Shown piece by piece: positions 26,504 through 35,497 of a stretch of DNA of 52,533 nucleotides. Location: NCBI GenBank assembly GCA_001725945.1, contig LRMT01000232.1:1-52533 (forward strand), in the 5' to 3' direction. Below the pieces are notes generated by a model. The model was not told the origin of the DNA. It searched no databases and worked only from the letters and a program-made list of their open reading frames with translations. Every line of letters begins with the position of its first letter. Position 1 is the first letter of the stretch. This DNA comes from Cupriavidus sp. UYMMa02A (GTDB taxonomy: Bacteria > Pseudomonadota > Gammaproteobacteria > Burkholderiales > Burkholderiaceae). Both the position numbers and the translations under genes were made by a program.

Positions 26504-27541
26504 ATGAAAACCGCAGCCATACTGGTATTTCCGGAGGTTCAAGGGCTCGATGTCTCCGGGCCGCTCGACGTCTTTGCGGAAGCCAATCGCTTTCTTTCTT
26601 CGGAAGACCAGTACTGCTTTGAAATCCTGGGAACAGAGAGCGGTCGCGTACGGTGCTCGAACGGACTGGAAATCCATGCGAACCGCTTGTTCTCTGACTC
26701 GAATGGCGCCTACGACCTGTTGATCCTAGCCGGAGGCCCTACGTTGCCACAACAGAGCTTTGCGCCGTCGTTGTATGCCTGGTTGCGGGCGGCTTCCGCG
26801 AATTCAAAATGTGTTTGCACGATCTGTAACGGCACATTTCTTCTGGCCAGAGCCGGCGTTCTCGACGGAAAGCACGTCACGACGCACTGGAACGACGCGG
26901 AGAACCTTGCACGAGAGTGTCCGACCGCCGTGGTAAGTGCTGACAGGCTATATATCCAGGACGGTAACCTGGTCACGTCTGCTGGCGTCACCGCCGGCAT
27001 TGACATGAGCCTGTATCTGCTAGCGAGAGACCATGGTCGGGAGGTCGCTATCAATGTGGCCAAGCAATTGCTGCTCTTTACCCATCGGGCAGGAGGGCAG
27101 TCCCAGTTCAGTGCTTACCTCAATATCTCGGTAGAGCCAAATTCATTGGTATCGCAAGTTCAGCAGTACGTGTTTGCCAATCTCACCGCCGATCTGTCAC
27201 TCAACGTTCTCGCGAACGTCGCAAGAATGAGCGTTCGCCACTTCACGCGAATCTTCATGCGCGAGTCCAATGTTAGCGTCATGGAATTTGTGGAGGCTGT
27301 CCGAATAGACGCGGCCAGAGGCTTGCTTGAAACCTCATCCAAACCAATCAAGACGATCGCGTATGAGTGTGGGTTTTGCAGTGCGCACCGGATGCGTTCG
27401 GTATTTCGGCGACGTTTGGGAATTTCACCTCAAGACTACCGCGCACACTTTCTGGACCCATCTTCAGAATCACCGTCGCGCGGTGACCGCCAGGGACGAA
27501 GTACTGAGTGCCGTGGCGATACGATCGCAAACGCATACTGA
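26504..27541 (+). CDS. GlxA-type AraC regulator with DJ-1/PfpI-like domain
   Basis: Intact 345-residue regulator. The N-terminal DJ-1/PfpI-like domain spans about residues 3-170 (AILVFPEVQGLDVSGPLDVF, and CTICNGTFLLARAGVLDG with the nucleophile-elbow Cys). The C-terminal AraC DNA-binding domain has two helix-turn-helix units (LSLNVLANVARMSVRHFTRIF and IKTIAYECGFCSAHRMRSVF). Such regulators activate adjacent operons in response to nitrogenous or aromatic compounds. It precedes an AAHS transporter and an amidase on the same strand, which are its probable targets. A 96-base spacer separates it from the transporter. Confidence 0.9.
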   Translation: MKTAAILVFPEVQGLDVSGPLDVFAEANRFLSSEDQYCFEILGTESGRVRCSNGLEIHANRLFSDSNGAYDLLILAGGPTLPQQSFAPSLYAWLRAASANSKCVCTICNGTFLLARAGVLDGKHVTTHWNDAENLARECPTAVVSADRLYIQDGNLVTSAGVTAGIDMSLYLLARDHGREVAINVAKQLLLFTHRAGGQSQFSAYLNISVEPNSLVSQVQQYVFANLTADLSLNVLANVARMSVRHFTRIFMRESNVSVMEFVEAVRIDAARGLLETSSKPIKTIAYECGFCSAHRMRSVFRRRLGISPQDYRAHFLDPSSESPSRGDRQGRSTECRGDTIANAY

Positions 27542-27637
27542 AATCTCCATGCACCGTAATTAGCGGTGATGTTTGTGGCTTCCATATAGGGAGCGGATCT
27601 CGAATTTTGTCAGTCGATATTAAAGAAGGAGACAGCG

Positions 27638-29014
27638 GTGGACGGAACACAGCGCGGGCGTTCTATTGATTTACTAAAAGTCTCGGACGATGCAAGATTT
27701 TGTTCTTTCCACGCACTAGTCCTGGCGTGGTGTGGATTGATCATTATCTTTGATGGATATGACCTCGCCGTCGCTGGGATAGCGCTGCCATCCATTATGC
27801 GAGACTTGCATGTCGACGCCACAGGCGCGGGCATGATGGTCAGTTCGGCACTGTTTGGTGCGATGTGCGGTGCGGTGTTGCTAGGTACCCTTGCTGACCG
27901 CATCGGGAGACGTCGTGCAATTGCGCTTTGCGTGTCCTTGTTCAGTCTGTTTACGGCGATCGCTGGCTTGGCGAGCAACCCGTTGGTCTTTTGCATTGCG
28001 CGATTCATTGCCGGACTTGGTATTGGTGGCGTGATGCCGGCGGTGGTTGCACAGATGACGGAGTATTCCCCGCGCAAGTTGAAGACCACGTTAGTGACGG
28101 TGATGTTCAGTGGCTACTCTGTTGGAGGCATGATTGCGGCCCTGCTTGGCAAGGGACTCATAGAAAGCTATGGATGGCAAGCAGTCTTCTACGCAGCGGC
28201 AGCGCCTGTATTGGTGGTTCCCCTGATCTTGAATTATGTTCCGGAATCGATCGCCTACTTGGTCAAACACAATCGTCGGCAGGAGTTGAGCCATATCTGT
28301 GCCAAGTTGGATGGCACTTACGTGTTCCGCCACGACGACGAATTCGTCATAGGCGCGAACCGAAGCGCTGGGGCTACCTTGCGCACGTTGTTCAGTGATG
28401 GAAGGGCAGTGAGTACATTCATGTTCTGGATTGTGTTCTTCATGTGCTTGTTCATGGTGTACGCCCTGAGTTCCTGGCTGGCAAAGCTTATGGCCAGCGC
28501 GGGCTATAGCCTTGGATCGGCGTTGACGTTCGTAGTTATCCTGAATATCGGCGGCATGATTGGCGCAATTGGTGGTGGCATGCTTGCAGACCGCATGAAG
28601 ATTCGCAGTGTGCTCATCTTCATGTTTGCATTGGCCGGTGCTTCCATCACGCTGCTGGGTTTCAAGTCGTCAACCCCGGTGCTGTACATCCTTCTGTGTG
28701 TAGCGGGTGCCTCGACGATTGGCACACAGATTGTCGTCTATGCGTACGCAGGTCAGTACTACCCCTTGTCGGTTCGTTCGACTGGTATCGGTGTCGGCTC
28801 TGGCGTGGGCCGGGTTGGCGCAATCTCCGCGCCAGTCATCCTTGGAGCCGTGGTCGGTATGCAACTCCCCCTGCATCAGAATTTTCTGTTGATGGCGATT
28901 CCCGCTGCCATAGCCATGGTTGCCGTCGCCTTCATTGACCGGCGTCCGGGTTCAAGGTCGGTCGCTGACACGAGCCTGGACGAAAGTAGTGTTCAGGCCT
29001 CCAACGTGCGTTGA
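27638..29014 (+). CDS. MFS transporter, AAHS (aromatic acid:H+ symporter) type
   Basis: Intact 458-residue permease with twelve apparent transmembrane segments. The AAHS family signature is DGYDLAVAGIALP in helix 1, with the loop motif GTLADRIGRRRAIA between helices 2 and 3. It starts at GTG, supported by GAAGGAG eight bases upstream. It probably imports an aromatic acid or amide into the cytoplasm. The amidase that follows suggests uptake and hydrolysis of an amide. Confidence 0.85.
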   Translation: MDGTQRGRSIDLLKVSDDARFCSFHALVLAWCGLIIIFDGYDLAVAGIALPSIMRDLHVDATGAGMMVSSALFGAMCGAVLLGTLADRIGRRRAIALCVSLFSLFTAIAGLASNPLVFCIARFIAGLGIGGVMPAVVAQMTEYSPRKLKTTLVTVMFSGYSVGGMIAALLGKGLIESYGWQAVFYAAAAPVLVVPLILNYVPESIAYLVKHNRRQELSHICAKLDGTYVFRHDDEFVIGANRSAGATLRTLFSDGRAVSTFMFWIVFFMCLFMVYALSSWLAKLMASAGYSLGSALTFVVILNIGGMIGAIGGGMLADRMKIRSVLIFMFALAGASITLLGFKSSTPVLYILLCVAGASTIGTQIVVYAYAGQYYPLSVRSTGIGVGSGVGRVGAISAPVILGAVVGMQLPLHQNFLLMAIPAAIAMVAVAFIDRRPGSRSVADTSLDESSVQASNVR

Positions 29015-29124
29015 GCATGCGCGCTTGCAGGCATGGCGCGAACACAGTGCCGACCGGGCAGTTTGGTGCCTGCCAATACCAACAAGAGCTGCCATGTCAA
29101 ACACAGAGGAAACGAGGGAAAGAA

Positions 29125-30594
29125 ATGATTTCAGTGAATCAACGGGAGTGCAACAAACGCATGACTGGCGAGCCCACAGCTCTCTGGCGCTGGTCTGGCG
29201 CGGAAATCAGTGCCGCGGTTCGGCGCGGAGATGTTTCGGTAGTCGAGGTAGTCGAGAGCGTCTACGCGCGTATCGCCGCGGTCAATCCCATGATCAATGG
29301 CATCGTCCATATGGACAGGGAGCGCGCGCTGGCCGATGCCGGTGCGCTCGATCGTCGGCGCCAGGCGGGCGAGCCGTTGGGGCCACTTGCGGGAGTGCCT
29401 GTCTCAGTCAAGCTTAACGTTGATGTTGACGGTGAGGCGACGAGCAATGGCAATCCGCTATGGCTCGACCGCATTGCGGGTGAAGACAGTGGTGTGGTAT
29501 CCAACCTCCGTCGCGCGGGGGCTGTGGTCATTGGGCGAACGAACACTCCGCCACACTCTTTCCGCTGGTTCACCGAGAACCCGGTTTATGGCCGTACATT
29601 CAACCCCTGGTCGGCCGCGATTACTTCAGGCGGCTCAAGTGGTGGCGCCGGTGCCGCCGTGGCCAGTGGAATGGGGCCGATTGCTCATGGTACGGATATC
29701 GCGGGGTCCATTCGCTATCCCGCGTATGTCAATGGTGTCGTGGGCTTGCGGGCAACCACTGGCCGTATTCCAGCGTTCCAGGCTACGGCGCCCCGGCGCT
29801 TCTACGGGCTTCAGGCAATGTCTGCACAGGGCCCACTCACGCGCACCATTTCGGATGCGCGGCTGGCCCTGGAGGCGATGGCAAGTGATGGCGGCATTGA
29901 TCCGATCTGGGTCGATGCCCGCCTGCACTACGAGGATGATGAGAGGCCAACCGATGTTGCCCTGGTGGACGAGATAAGTGGCATCGATATCGACCCGGAG
30001 ATTCGACAAGCGCTTCTGTCGGCCGGCGCCGCGCTGGCCAACGCCGGTTACACGGTTGAGCGGGTTGCATTGCCGGATATCCTGCAAGGGATGGAGTTAT
30101 GGCAAAGCATCGTCATGTCGGAATGCAGGCTCGGCATGCTTGCTGCCGTGGATGCAATGCACGACGCGACCATCAGTACGCCGGTCCATCACATGGCAGC
30201 CTGTGCGCCAGACCTGAGCCTGTCAGGCTATGCGGAGGCGATCGCCTCTCGCGATGAAATGCGCCGAAAGTGGAATATCCGGTTCCAGCGCTATCCGTTG
30301 GTCCTAATGCCTACGTCGTGCCGCCTACCATTGCGCTGGGACGCCGACCAGGGGTCCGTCGATGAAATGCGTGGCTTGCTGGAGGTGCAGAGCCCGCTTA
30401 TGGCAGTGGCAATGTGTGGGTTGCCGGGTTTGCACGTTCCTACAGGACTGGCACACAGTTTGCCGCTTGGGGTACAGCTCGTTGCACCGGCGTTCCGTGA
30501 AATGCGACTGTTGCATGCGGGTGCCATCATTGAGGCAGCGCATGGAGCACTGATACCGCAGCTTTGGGACCAGCGCTCGGGACTCGCTGGCTAG
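29125..30594 (+). CDS. Amidase signature family enzyme
   Basis: Intact 489-residue amidase. The Ser-cisSer-Lys triad is Lys96 (PVSVKLN), Ser171 (GGSSGG) and Ser195 (IAGSIRYPA). GPLTRTISDARLALE further supports the family. The start at 29125 is preceded by GAGGGAAAG. An upstream in-frame ATG at 29011 overlaps the transporter and is less likely. It hydrolyses an amide to the acid and ammonia, and is probably co-expressed with the transporter. The substrate is unknown. Confidence 0.88.
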   Translation: MISVNQRECNKRMTGEPTALWRWSGAEISAAVRRGDVSVVEVVESVYARIAAVNPMINGIVHMDRERALADAGALDRRRQAGEPLGPLAGVPVSVKLNVDVDGEATSNGNPLWLDRIAGEDSGVVSNLRRAGAVVIGRTNTPPHSFRWFTENPVYGRTFNPWSAAITSGGSSGGAGAAVASGMGPIAHGTDIAGSIRYPAYVNGVVGLRATTGRIPAFQATAPRRFYGLQAMSAQGPLTRTISDARLALEAMASDGGIDPIWVDARLHYEDDERPTDVALVDEISGIDIDPEIRQALLSAGAALANAGYTVERVALPDILQGMELWQSIVMSECRLGMLAAVDAMHDATISTPVHHMAACAPDLSLSGYAEAIASRDEMRRKWNIRFQRYPLVLMPTSCRLPLRWDADQGSVDEMRGLLEVQSPLMAVAMCGLPGLHVPTGLAHSLPLGVQLVAPAFREMRLLHAGAIIEAAHGALIPQLWDQRSGLAG

Positions 30595-31245
30595 CCTGAC
30601 GGACTCGACCTGAATCGCTTGCGATAGGCCGACGGTGAGATGAGAAGGGCGGAACGGAAATGTTGTCGTAGGGACAAGCCTGTTCCGAAGCCCGCTTCTT
30701 GTGCGATCCATTCAATCGAGCGTCGCTGCTTTCCAGCATATGCTGAGCGCGTGCCAACCTCTGTGCAATATCCATTGCTCGACGTGCCGGGGTCTAGCGA
30801 AAATGGCGGGTAAAATTGCGTCGGCTCATCACGACGCGCTCCGCGAGCGATTCGAGGGTATGGGCTTGCTCCAGATGGTGCGTCACCCATTCAAGAACCT
30901 GGGACAGCAGGTCGTCGGTGTGGCTGACCGGTAACGGTCGCTCGATAAATTGCGCTTGTCCTCCTTGCCGATGTGGAGCGAACAGTAGTCTTTTGGCACG
31001 GCGATTTGCCACCTCTGCACCCGAGATCTGGCGCAACAGATGCAAGCAGCAGTCTATGGCTGCCGCGACGCCTGCGGAGGTGAGGACATCACCTTCGTCG
31101 ACCTACAGTACATCCGGATCCACTTTTACCTTTGGATAGCGTTCCGCCAGTGTGCCAACCATTCCCAGTGCGTTGTCGCCGTTTTGCTATCCAGCAGACC
31201 GGCCTGGGCTGCGGAAATGCACCGACGCATCAGCCCACCACCCTG
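30591..31245 (-). pseudogene. Broken GlxA-type AraC regulator
   Basis: The minus strand carries GLLDSKTATTHWEW (DJ-1/PfpI domain), then LHLLRQISGAEVANRRAKR and LESLAERVVMSRRNFTRHF (first helix-turn-helix), then AQEAGFGTGLSLRQHFR (second), in three frames. The N-terminal half of the sensor domain is missing and replaced by unrelated sequence. It is convergent with the amidase gene. It appears to be a decayed second copy of the regulator type found at 26504, possibly an older regulator of the amidase locus. Confidence 0.65.
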
Positions 31246-31254
31246 ACGCCGCGG

Positions 31255-31680
31255 CGGATTACCAGATCGGCATAGCAGGGCGGCAAGGTCGCACGGCGTG
31301 TCGATGGCAAAGCGGCCGTAGTGCGTAGCGGCACCTCGTCCGCTGCAGGGGTGGCACCATTCCGGAGTAAAGGTTCGCGCTCGCAATTGGCCAAACACTT
31401 GGGCCAGTGACATGTCCCCGAGCGGTTCTCCGTCTCCTGAACGCCAAATCTCAGCCGGGGCCATGCACGCTGCGGCACGGCTTGCAAGCCTCACCCGGTT
31501 TTCAACATCGGCAACCCGGGATTCGTCGTGAGCGAGGAAGTCGTTGTTGCCGTAGTAGGGCCATGTACCGTTGTGCTTCTGCATGACGCGCCTCGGCAAG
31601 AGGGCTGTCGGTGCCCCGGGCATCTCAGCCAGTCGTCGACGCGGGACGGCAGAAAAATCGAAATGGGCGGCCGCATACAT
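31255..31680 (-). pseudogene. Unrecognised protein fragment fused to the regulator remnant
   Basis: About 140 minus-strand codons with a natural-looking composition (YYGNNDFLAHDESRVADVE, and FGQLRARTFTPEW). I do not recognise the family. The frame changes near 31255-31360 and runs into the GlxA remnant without a stop, so it is likely a truncated gene joined by deletion. Confidence 0.3.
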
Positions 31681-31689
31681 AGCGTTGCA

Positions 31690-32242
31690 CGACCAGACTT
31701 CTTACCCCTCTTTGTAGAAGGTCACCCACTTGCCGTCGCTGAGGCAAGGGCGCCGGTCAATACCTCATCGTGTCCAGCGGGAAGAGCGCATGAGACACTA
31801 ACCCAACAATGGCCGCTCGGTAAGGCTTCGATCGATTTGCGGGACATAGCTTTTAGCAGCGCCACGCAGTGTCACAATGCATAAGTCCACTGTCGCGGCA
31901 AGACGAATCGAGTCAATCCTGCAAAGGCGTGCATCCTCGCGATTGAGTGGTGCCCATCTTTAATTTCACAATCATGAAATTATTAGGAGTCCGCCGAAGC
32001 CTGCGGGGCTCAGGCGTCGGCTGCTGGCAGACTCGAGTTGGCGCTACAAGCGTGGGTCTGAAGCCCCATCCTGCGCTGACGACGTACAAGTTAAATGCGG
32101 CAGGATGCTGTACAGGGTAGCGTAGCGCCAGCGGTTGTCCCAGATTGGCAGGGGCCTCGTTTAGAGCCGTCATGGCAGACCCCGTACGGGGATGCTCTGA
32201 TCTCGGTGCCAAATGCTTTTCGCTCTACTTTTCGCTATGGAC
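31690..32242. other. Gene-poor stretch upstream of ParDE
   Basis: Only short, unconvincing reading frames. It contains the palindrome at 31961-31982. Nothing else recognised. Confidence 0.4.
31961..31982. promoter_or_regulatory. Palindrome TAATTTCA-CAATCA-TGAAATTA
   Basis: A perfect eight-base inverted repeat with six-base centre, matching the TTTCA-N6-TGAAA pattern at 24144. An AGGAG follows nearby, but no gene continues from it. Probably an orphan operator whose gene has been lost. Confidence 0.45.
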
Positions 32243-32273
32243 ATTTGATAACTATTATCAAATACAGTACACT
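32243..32273 (+). promoter_or_regulatory. ParDE promoter with palindromic operator
   Basis: ATTTGATAA-CTA-TTATCAAAT at 32243-32263 is a perfect nine-base inverted repeat. TTGATA (32245-32250) and TACACT (32268-32273) are spaced by 17 bases as -35 and -10 elements, so the operator covers the -35. It fits the autorepression expected of a ribbon-helix-helix antitoxin. Confidence 0.65.
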
Positions 32274-32324
32274 TCATGACACCGCCGACGCCATGCGCCC
32301 GGCCCCGTCTGACGAGGAGCAAAT

Positions 32325-32594
32325 ATGATCAGTGCCGACCTTGGACAACAACTCGAGCGCTACGTGACCGAACTTGTCGCGTCGGGCCGCTATGGCTCTA
32401 AGAGCGAAGTACTGCGCGAAGGCGTGCGTCTGATTCAGGACCGCGAAGCGCAACTGATGGCGTTGGACGCGGCGCTCGCGCAAAGCCTGGCCGAGGCAGA
32501 GGCGGGCCGCGGCACCGACGCAGCCACCGTGTTCGACCGCCTCGAGGCCAAATATCGCGCCGCGGCAGGCAGAACACCCGGGCACGGCGCATGA
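32325..32594 (+). CDS. parD: ParD-family antitoxin
   Basis: 89-residue protein with an N-terminal ribbon-helix-helix (MISADLGQQLERYVTELVASG, then RYGSKSEVLREGVRLIQDRE), typical of type II ParD/CopG antitoxins. The acidic C-terminal helix would cover the toxin. Its start is about 50 bases after the predicted promoter. The last four bases overlap the toxin start (ATGA), the normal coupling in these modules. It represses its own promoter by binding the nearby palindrome and neutralises ParE. Confidence 0.9.
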   Translation: MISADLGQQLERYVTELVASGRYGSKSEVLREGVRLIQDREAQLMALDAALAQSLAEAEAGRGTDAATVFDRLEAKYRAAAGRTPGHGA

Positions 32595-32896
32595 TCGTCG
32601 TTCGCCTGACCCCGCTGGCGGAGACCGAGCTCGAAGCCATTGCCGACTACATTGCCCGCGACAACCCGCGCCGCGCACTCTCCTTCGTTCAGGAGTTGCG
32701 CGACCGGTGCCTGTCGCTCGCAGACATGCCGCTTGCCTTCCCGCTGGTGCCCCGCTATGAGGACCGAGGCATCCGGCACCGCGTACACGGCAACTACCAG
32801 ATCTTCTACCGCGTGATGGGTGATCCGCCTGCGCGAATCGACGTGCTGCACGTGCTGCACAGCGCCCGCAACTATGCCGCGCTGCTGTTCAACTAA
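32591..32896 (+). CDS. parE: ParE/RelE-superfamily toxin
   Basis: 101-residue toxin of the ParE type. It has LTPLAETELEAIADYIARDNPRRALSF as the N-terminal helical hairpin, then HGNYQIFYRV and the C-terminal VLHSARN. ParE toxins inhibit DNA gyrase, so with ParD this module stabilises the replicon or island. Intact and coupled to the antitoxin. DNA downstream is decayed. Confidence 0.9.
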   Translation: MIVVRLTPLAETELEAIADYIARDNPRRALSFVQELRDRCLSLADMPLAFPLVPRYEDRGIRHRVHGNYQIFYRVMGDPPARIDVLHVLHSARNYAALLFN

Positions 32897-33079
32897 GGTC
32901 GCCCGGCCTAAGTACGGCTAACAGTGCGGTGTCCGCCGCCAATCCTTCATCCTTCATCGGTTTCGCGCATTGCCCTCCGGTTCCGCCGGGCAGGCAACCC
33001 TGGCACGACAACTGGCATATCCGCGCCATTCACGTGGCGGAACTAAACACACAATATCAGCGCGCAGCGCAAGTCCCCA

Positions 33080-33216
33080 AACAAGTTCGTCAATACATGG
33101 CTGACCACCGCGCGCGACAACCTTCGCCATGCGTCGGTGGCCACCACCTCGATTTACCTGCAAAGCGACGAAGTCAAGAGGCACGCCAGATGGATCAAGC
33201 CTTCGCCGCCCGGTAG
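33080..33216 (+). pseudogene. Phage-type integrase, C-terminal remnant
   Basis: The plus strand reads KFVNTWLTTARDNLRHASVA and TTSIYLQSDEVKRHARW, the last part of a tyrosine recombinase with the LRHAS box and the catalytic Tyr in SIYLQ. Only about 45 residues remain and there is no start. It is a remnant, and a second, different one lies near 49500. Confidence 0.6.
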
Positions 33217-33329
33217 CCAGCACCAAGCAGAGGATTCTGACCGATCAACGTGCAATATTTTCTGAAGCGACCCCCACGTCGCAACATTTCCACCGAGCGG
33301 CCGGAGTCGTTGCCAGGGCATAACGCAGA

Positions 33330-33756
33330 AGGCCGACGACGGACGATTGGCACATCGTCTGGCATAGTGGCGCACCACAGCACGGCCAGTTCAATTTCGG
33401 ACCGGACGAGCTGCCCTACATCGCCAGCGGAGCACCTGGATCACGATCAGACGGTGGCGGCCTCATTTTGGACTTCCTGCCTGTGGCGGGGAACGATCTG
33501 ACCGCCGATGCCGCCTTATGGCAGCGGCCTGCGCAATGGCTTTGCCTATACCAGCCACTTGCCCGCGTACTTCCAGGTAAACGCTGCGCGGCGCACAGCT
33601 TCGACGCCTCTCTTCGGCGGGACCAAAGCGCCTTTTCCCGTGATCAACCTATTCGATCGCCCCTATCAGTTGCGCGACGGGACTGGGATCGGCGTTGGGG
33701 CGCCGCAGTATACACAGCGGCGCAACTATTACTTGGCACTATCCCAACGGTTTTAG
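33330..33756 (+). pseudogene. TonB-dependent receptor, C-terminal remnant
   Basis: In shifting frames the plus strand reads EHLDHDQTVAASF, YGSGLRNGFAYTSHLPAYFQ, then NLFDRPYQLRDGTGIGVG and the terminal aromatic LSQRF followed by a stop at 33754-33756. This is the last part of the beta-barrel of a TonB-dependent outer-membrane receptor, including the C-terminal Phe needed for membrane insertion. The N-terminal plug and most strands are gone. It precedes TonB and ExbBD on the same strand, so it was probably part of one uptake operon. Confidence 0.65.
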
Positions 33757-33989
33757 GCGCGGTTTTGGCGGCGCGGGGTCGTTGGGCAGTTCAGGCATGT
33801 GTAGGCTGCGGTGGCCACACCCGTGGACCTCGGCGCAAAACGATCATCGGCGGCCCCCTTGTTGGGCATCGCTCGATTATTGACGACCCAAATAGATTAT
33901 GAAGCGACCGCTTTACTCAAATTTGATTTTGCTTATGCTGCCTGGAGCGGGCAAGCAGGCAGCGGCAAAACGGCGTCTGTCGGGCGTGG

Positions 33990-34248
33990 GCGGCGATCGG
34001 GTCACTACCCCCGCAAGTCACATATCCGTCGTTCTGCCGGATGGGTGAAACCAGCACGACAATTGTGCGTCTGACTACTGACAGGAGCGGTCGCGTGGTC
34101 AAGACTAGGGTGACGTCAAGCGGATCGACGCGCCTCGATACGGGCCGCAGTCAATGCGGTGCTGGCGATGCGCTGCAAGCCCTAAATGGAGAACGGCCGC
34201 GCCGTGGTGGTAACTGCCCAGCGGCCGATCACCTTGGAATTGACTTGA
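33990..34248 (+). pseudogene. TonB, C-terminal domain remnant
   Basis: The plus strand reads PPQVTYPSFCRMGETSTTIVR, LTTDRSGRVVKTRVTSSGST and, after frame changes near 34140, AVVVTAQRPITFELT with a TGA at 34246-34248. This is the periplasmic C-terminal domain of a TonB family protein. The N-terminal membrane anchor and proline-rich linker are not seen. It sits 52 bases before exbB. Confidence 0.6.
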
Positions 34249-34300
34249 ATTCCCGGAAACTTTCCGATACTTCCTATCACTGATCTTTTGAGGAGCCACG

Positions 34301-35020
34301 ATGCAGGACCTCGGACTCTCCCACCTCTGGTCGCAAGGCGATTTCGTCATTCGCGGGACCGCCATCATTCTGCTGATCATGTCGCTGCTGTCGTGGATCG
34401 TGATTGTCACCAAGGCGTGGGATCTGGTCCGCCTCAAGAAGATGGCTCAGGGCGCGGAGACGCGCTTCTGGCAATCCGACGACTTCGAGCACGCGCTTGA
34501 CACGCTCGGCGCCAAGGACGCCAACCCCTTCCGCACGCTGGCCATCATTGGCCGCGAAGCCGCGCACCACCATCGCACCAGCCATCCGCAACTGCACGAC
34601 GCGCTGGACATTTCTGATTGGCTGACCCGCTCGCTCAAGTGCGACATCGACGAATCTGTGGCGCACATGCAATCGGGTCTGGCCGTGTTGGCGTCGGTGG
34701 GTTCGACTGCCCCATTCGTCGGCCTGTTTGGTACTGTATGGGGCATCTATCACGCACTGATTAGCATCGGCGACTCGGGCGTGCCTACGATCGACAAGGT
34801 GGCGGGCCCGGTGGGTGAAGCGCTGATCATGACCGCCTTCGGCCTGGCCGTGGCAATCCCTGCCGTGCTTGGCTACAATGCGCTGAGCCGCGGCAACAAG
34901 GGTGTCATCAGCAAGCTCAACCGTTTCGCGCATGACTTGCACGCCTACTTCGTGACCGGCGCGCGAGCGCGCCCGACCACCAGGTCCGACTCGCCGATGC
35001 GCTTGGCCGCCAAGGACTGA
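34301..35020 (+). CDS. exbB: ExbB, TonB-system proton channel subunit
   Basis: Intact 239-residue ExbB/TolQ/MotA-family protein. It has an N-terminal helix (IILLIMSLLSWIVIVTKAWDL) and the conserved core LASVGSTAPFVGLFGTVWGIYHAL, followed by a second helical pair (GEALIMTAFGLAVAIPAV). GAGGAG lies upstream of the ATG. With ExbD it forms the inner-membrane complex that energises TonB. Its own TonB and receptor are broken here, so it may serve other TonB proteins of the cell. Confidence 0.93.
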   Translation: MQDLGLSHLWSQGDFVIRGTAIILLIMSLLSWIVIVTKAWDLVRLKKMAQGAETRFWQSDDFEHALDTLGAKDANPFRTLAIIGREAAHHHRTSHPQLHDALDISDWLTRSLKCDIDESVAHMQSGLAVLASVGSTAPFVGLFGTVWGIYHALISIGDSGVPTIDKVAGPVGEALIMTAFGLAVAIPAVLGYNALSRGNKGVISKLNRFAHDLHAYFVTGARARPTTRSDSPMRLAAKD

Positions 35021-35047
35021 CCGTCGGCAAGCAGGAAGGAGCGCATC

Positions 35048-35461
35048 ATGGCATTTGGCACGCTCGACGGAGACGATGACGAGGTGATGAGCGCGATCAA
35101 CATGACGCCGCTAATCGACGTCATGCTGGTGCTGTTGATCATCTTCATCATCACGATCCCCATCATCCACCACGCGGTGAAGATCGACCTGCCGCGCGCG
35201 ACGAATCAGCCCAACGAGACCACACCGCAGCACGTCAACATTTCGATTGATGCCCAGGGCAAGGTGTTCTGGAACCAGCAGGAGGTCGACGCTAACACCC
35301 TGGACCAGCGCATTGCAGAAGCAGCGCAACGGCAGCCTCTGCCTGTATTGCATCTGCGCGCGGACCGTGAAGTGCGCTATGAACGCGTGGCTCAGGTGAT
35401 GGCCGCCGCACAGCATGGCGGCCTCGACAAAATCGGGTTCATTACCGAACCGAAACGCTGA
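35048..35461 (+). CDS. exbD: ExbD, TonB-system proton channel subunit
   Basis: Intact 137-residue ExbD/TolR family protein. A single N-terminal helix has the conserved membrane Asp in INMTPLIDVMLVLLIIFIIT, and a periplasmic domain follows. AGGAAGGAG is upstream. The gap to exbB is 27 bases. It works with ExbB in proton-driven TonB energisation. The frame that follows its stop carries an ACT-domain remnant. Confidence 0.93.
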   Translation: MAFGTLDGDDDEVMSAINMTPLIDVMLVLLIIFIITIPIIHHAVKIDLPRATNQPNETTPQHVNISIDAQGKVFWNQQEVDANTLDQRIAEAAQRQPLPVLHLRADREVRYERVAQVMAAAQHGGLDKIGFITEPKR

Positions 35462-35497
35462 AAGCTGTGCAGTCCAGACAAGCCTGGCGAAGGCGTC

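Noticed and set aside
30591..31680. A single working AraC regulator gene on the minus strand
   Set aside because: The pieces are in three frames, the sensor domain is incomplete and the upstream part belongs to another unrecognised protein.
33730..34000. Small plus-strand frames between the receptor and TonB remnants
   Set aside because: Low-complexity Gly/Arg-rich readings without motif, start site or conserved pattern. They are best seen as debris of tonB's missing N-terminal part.
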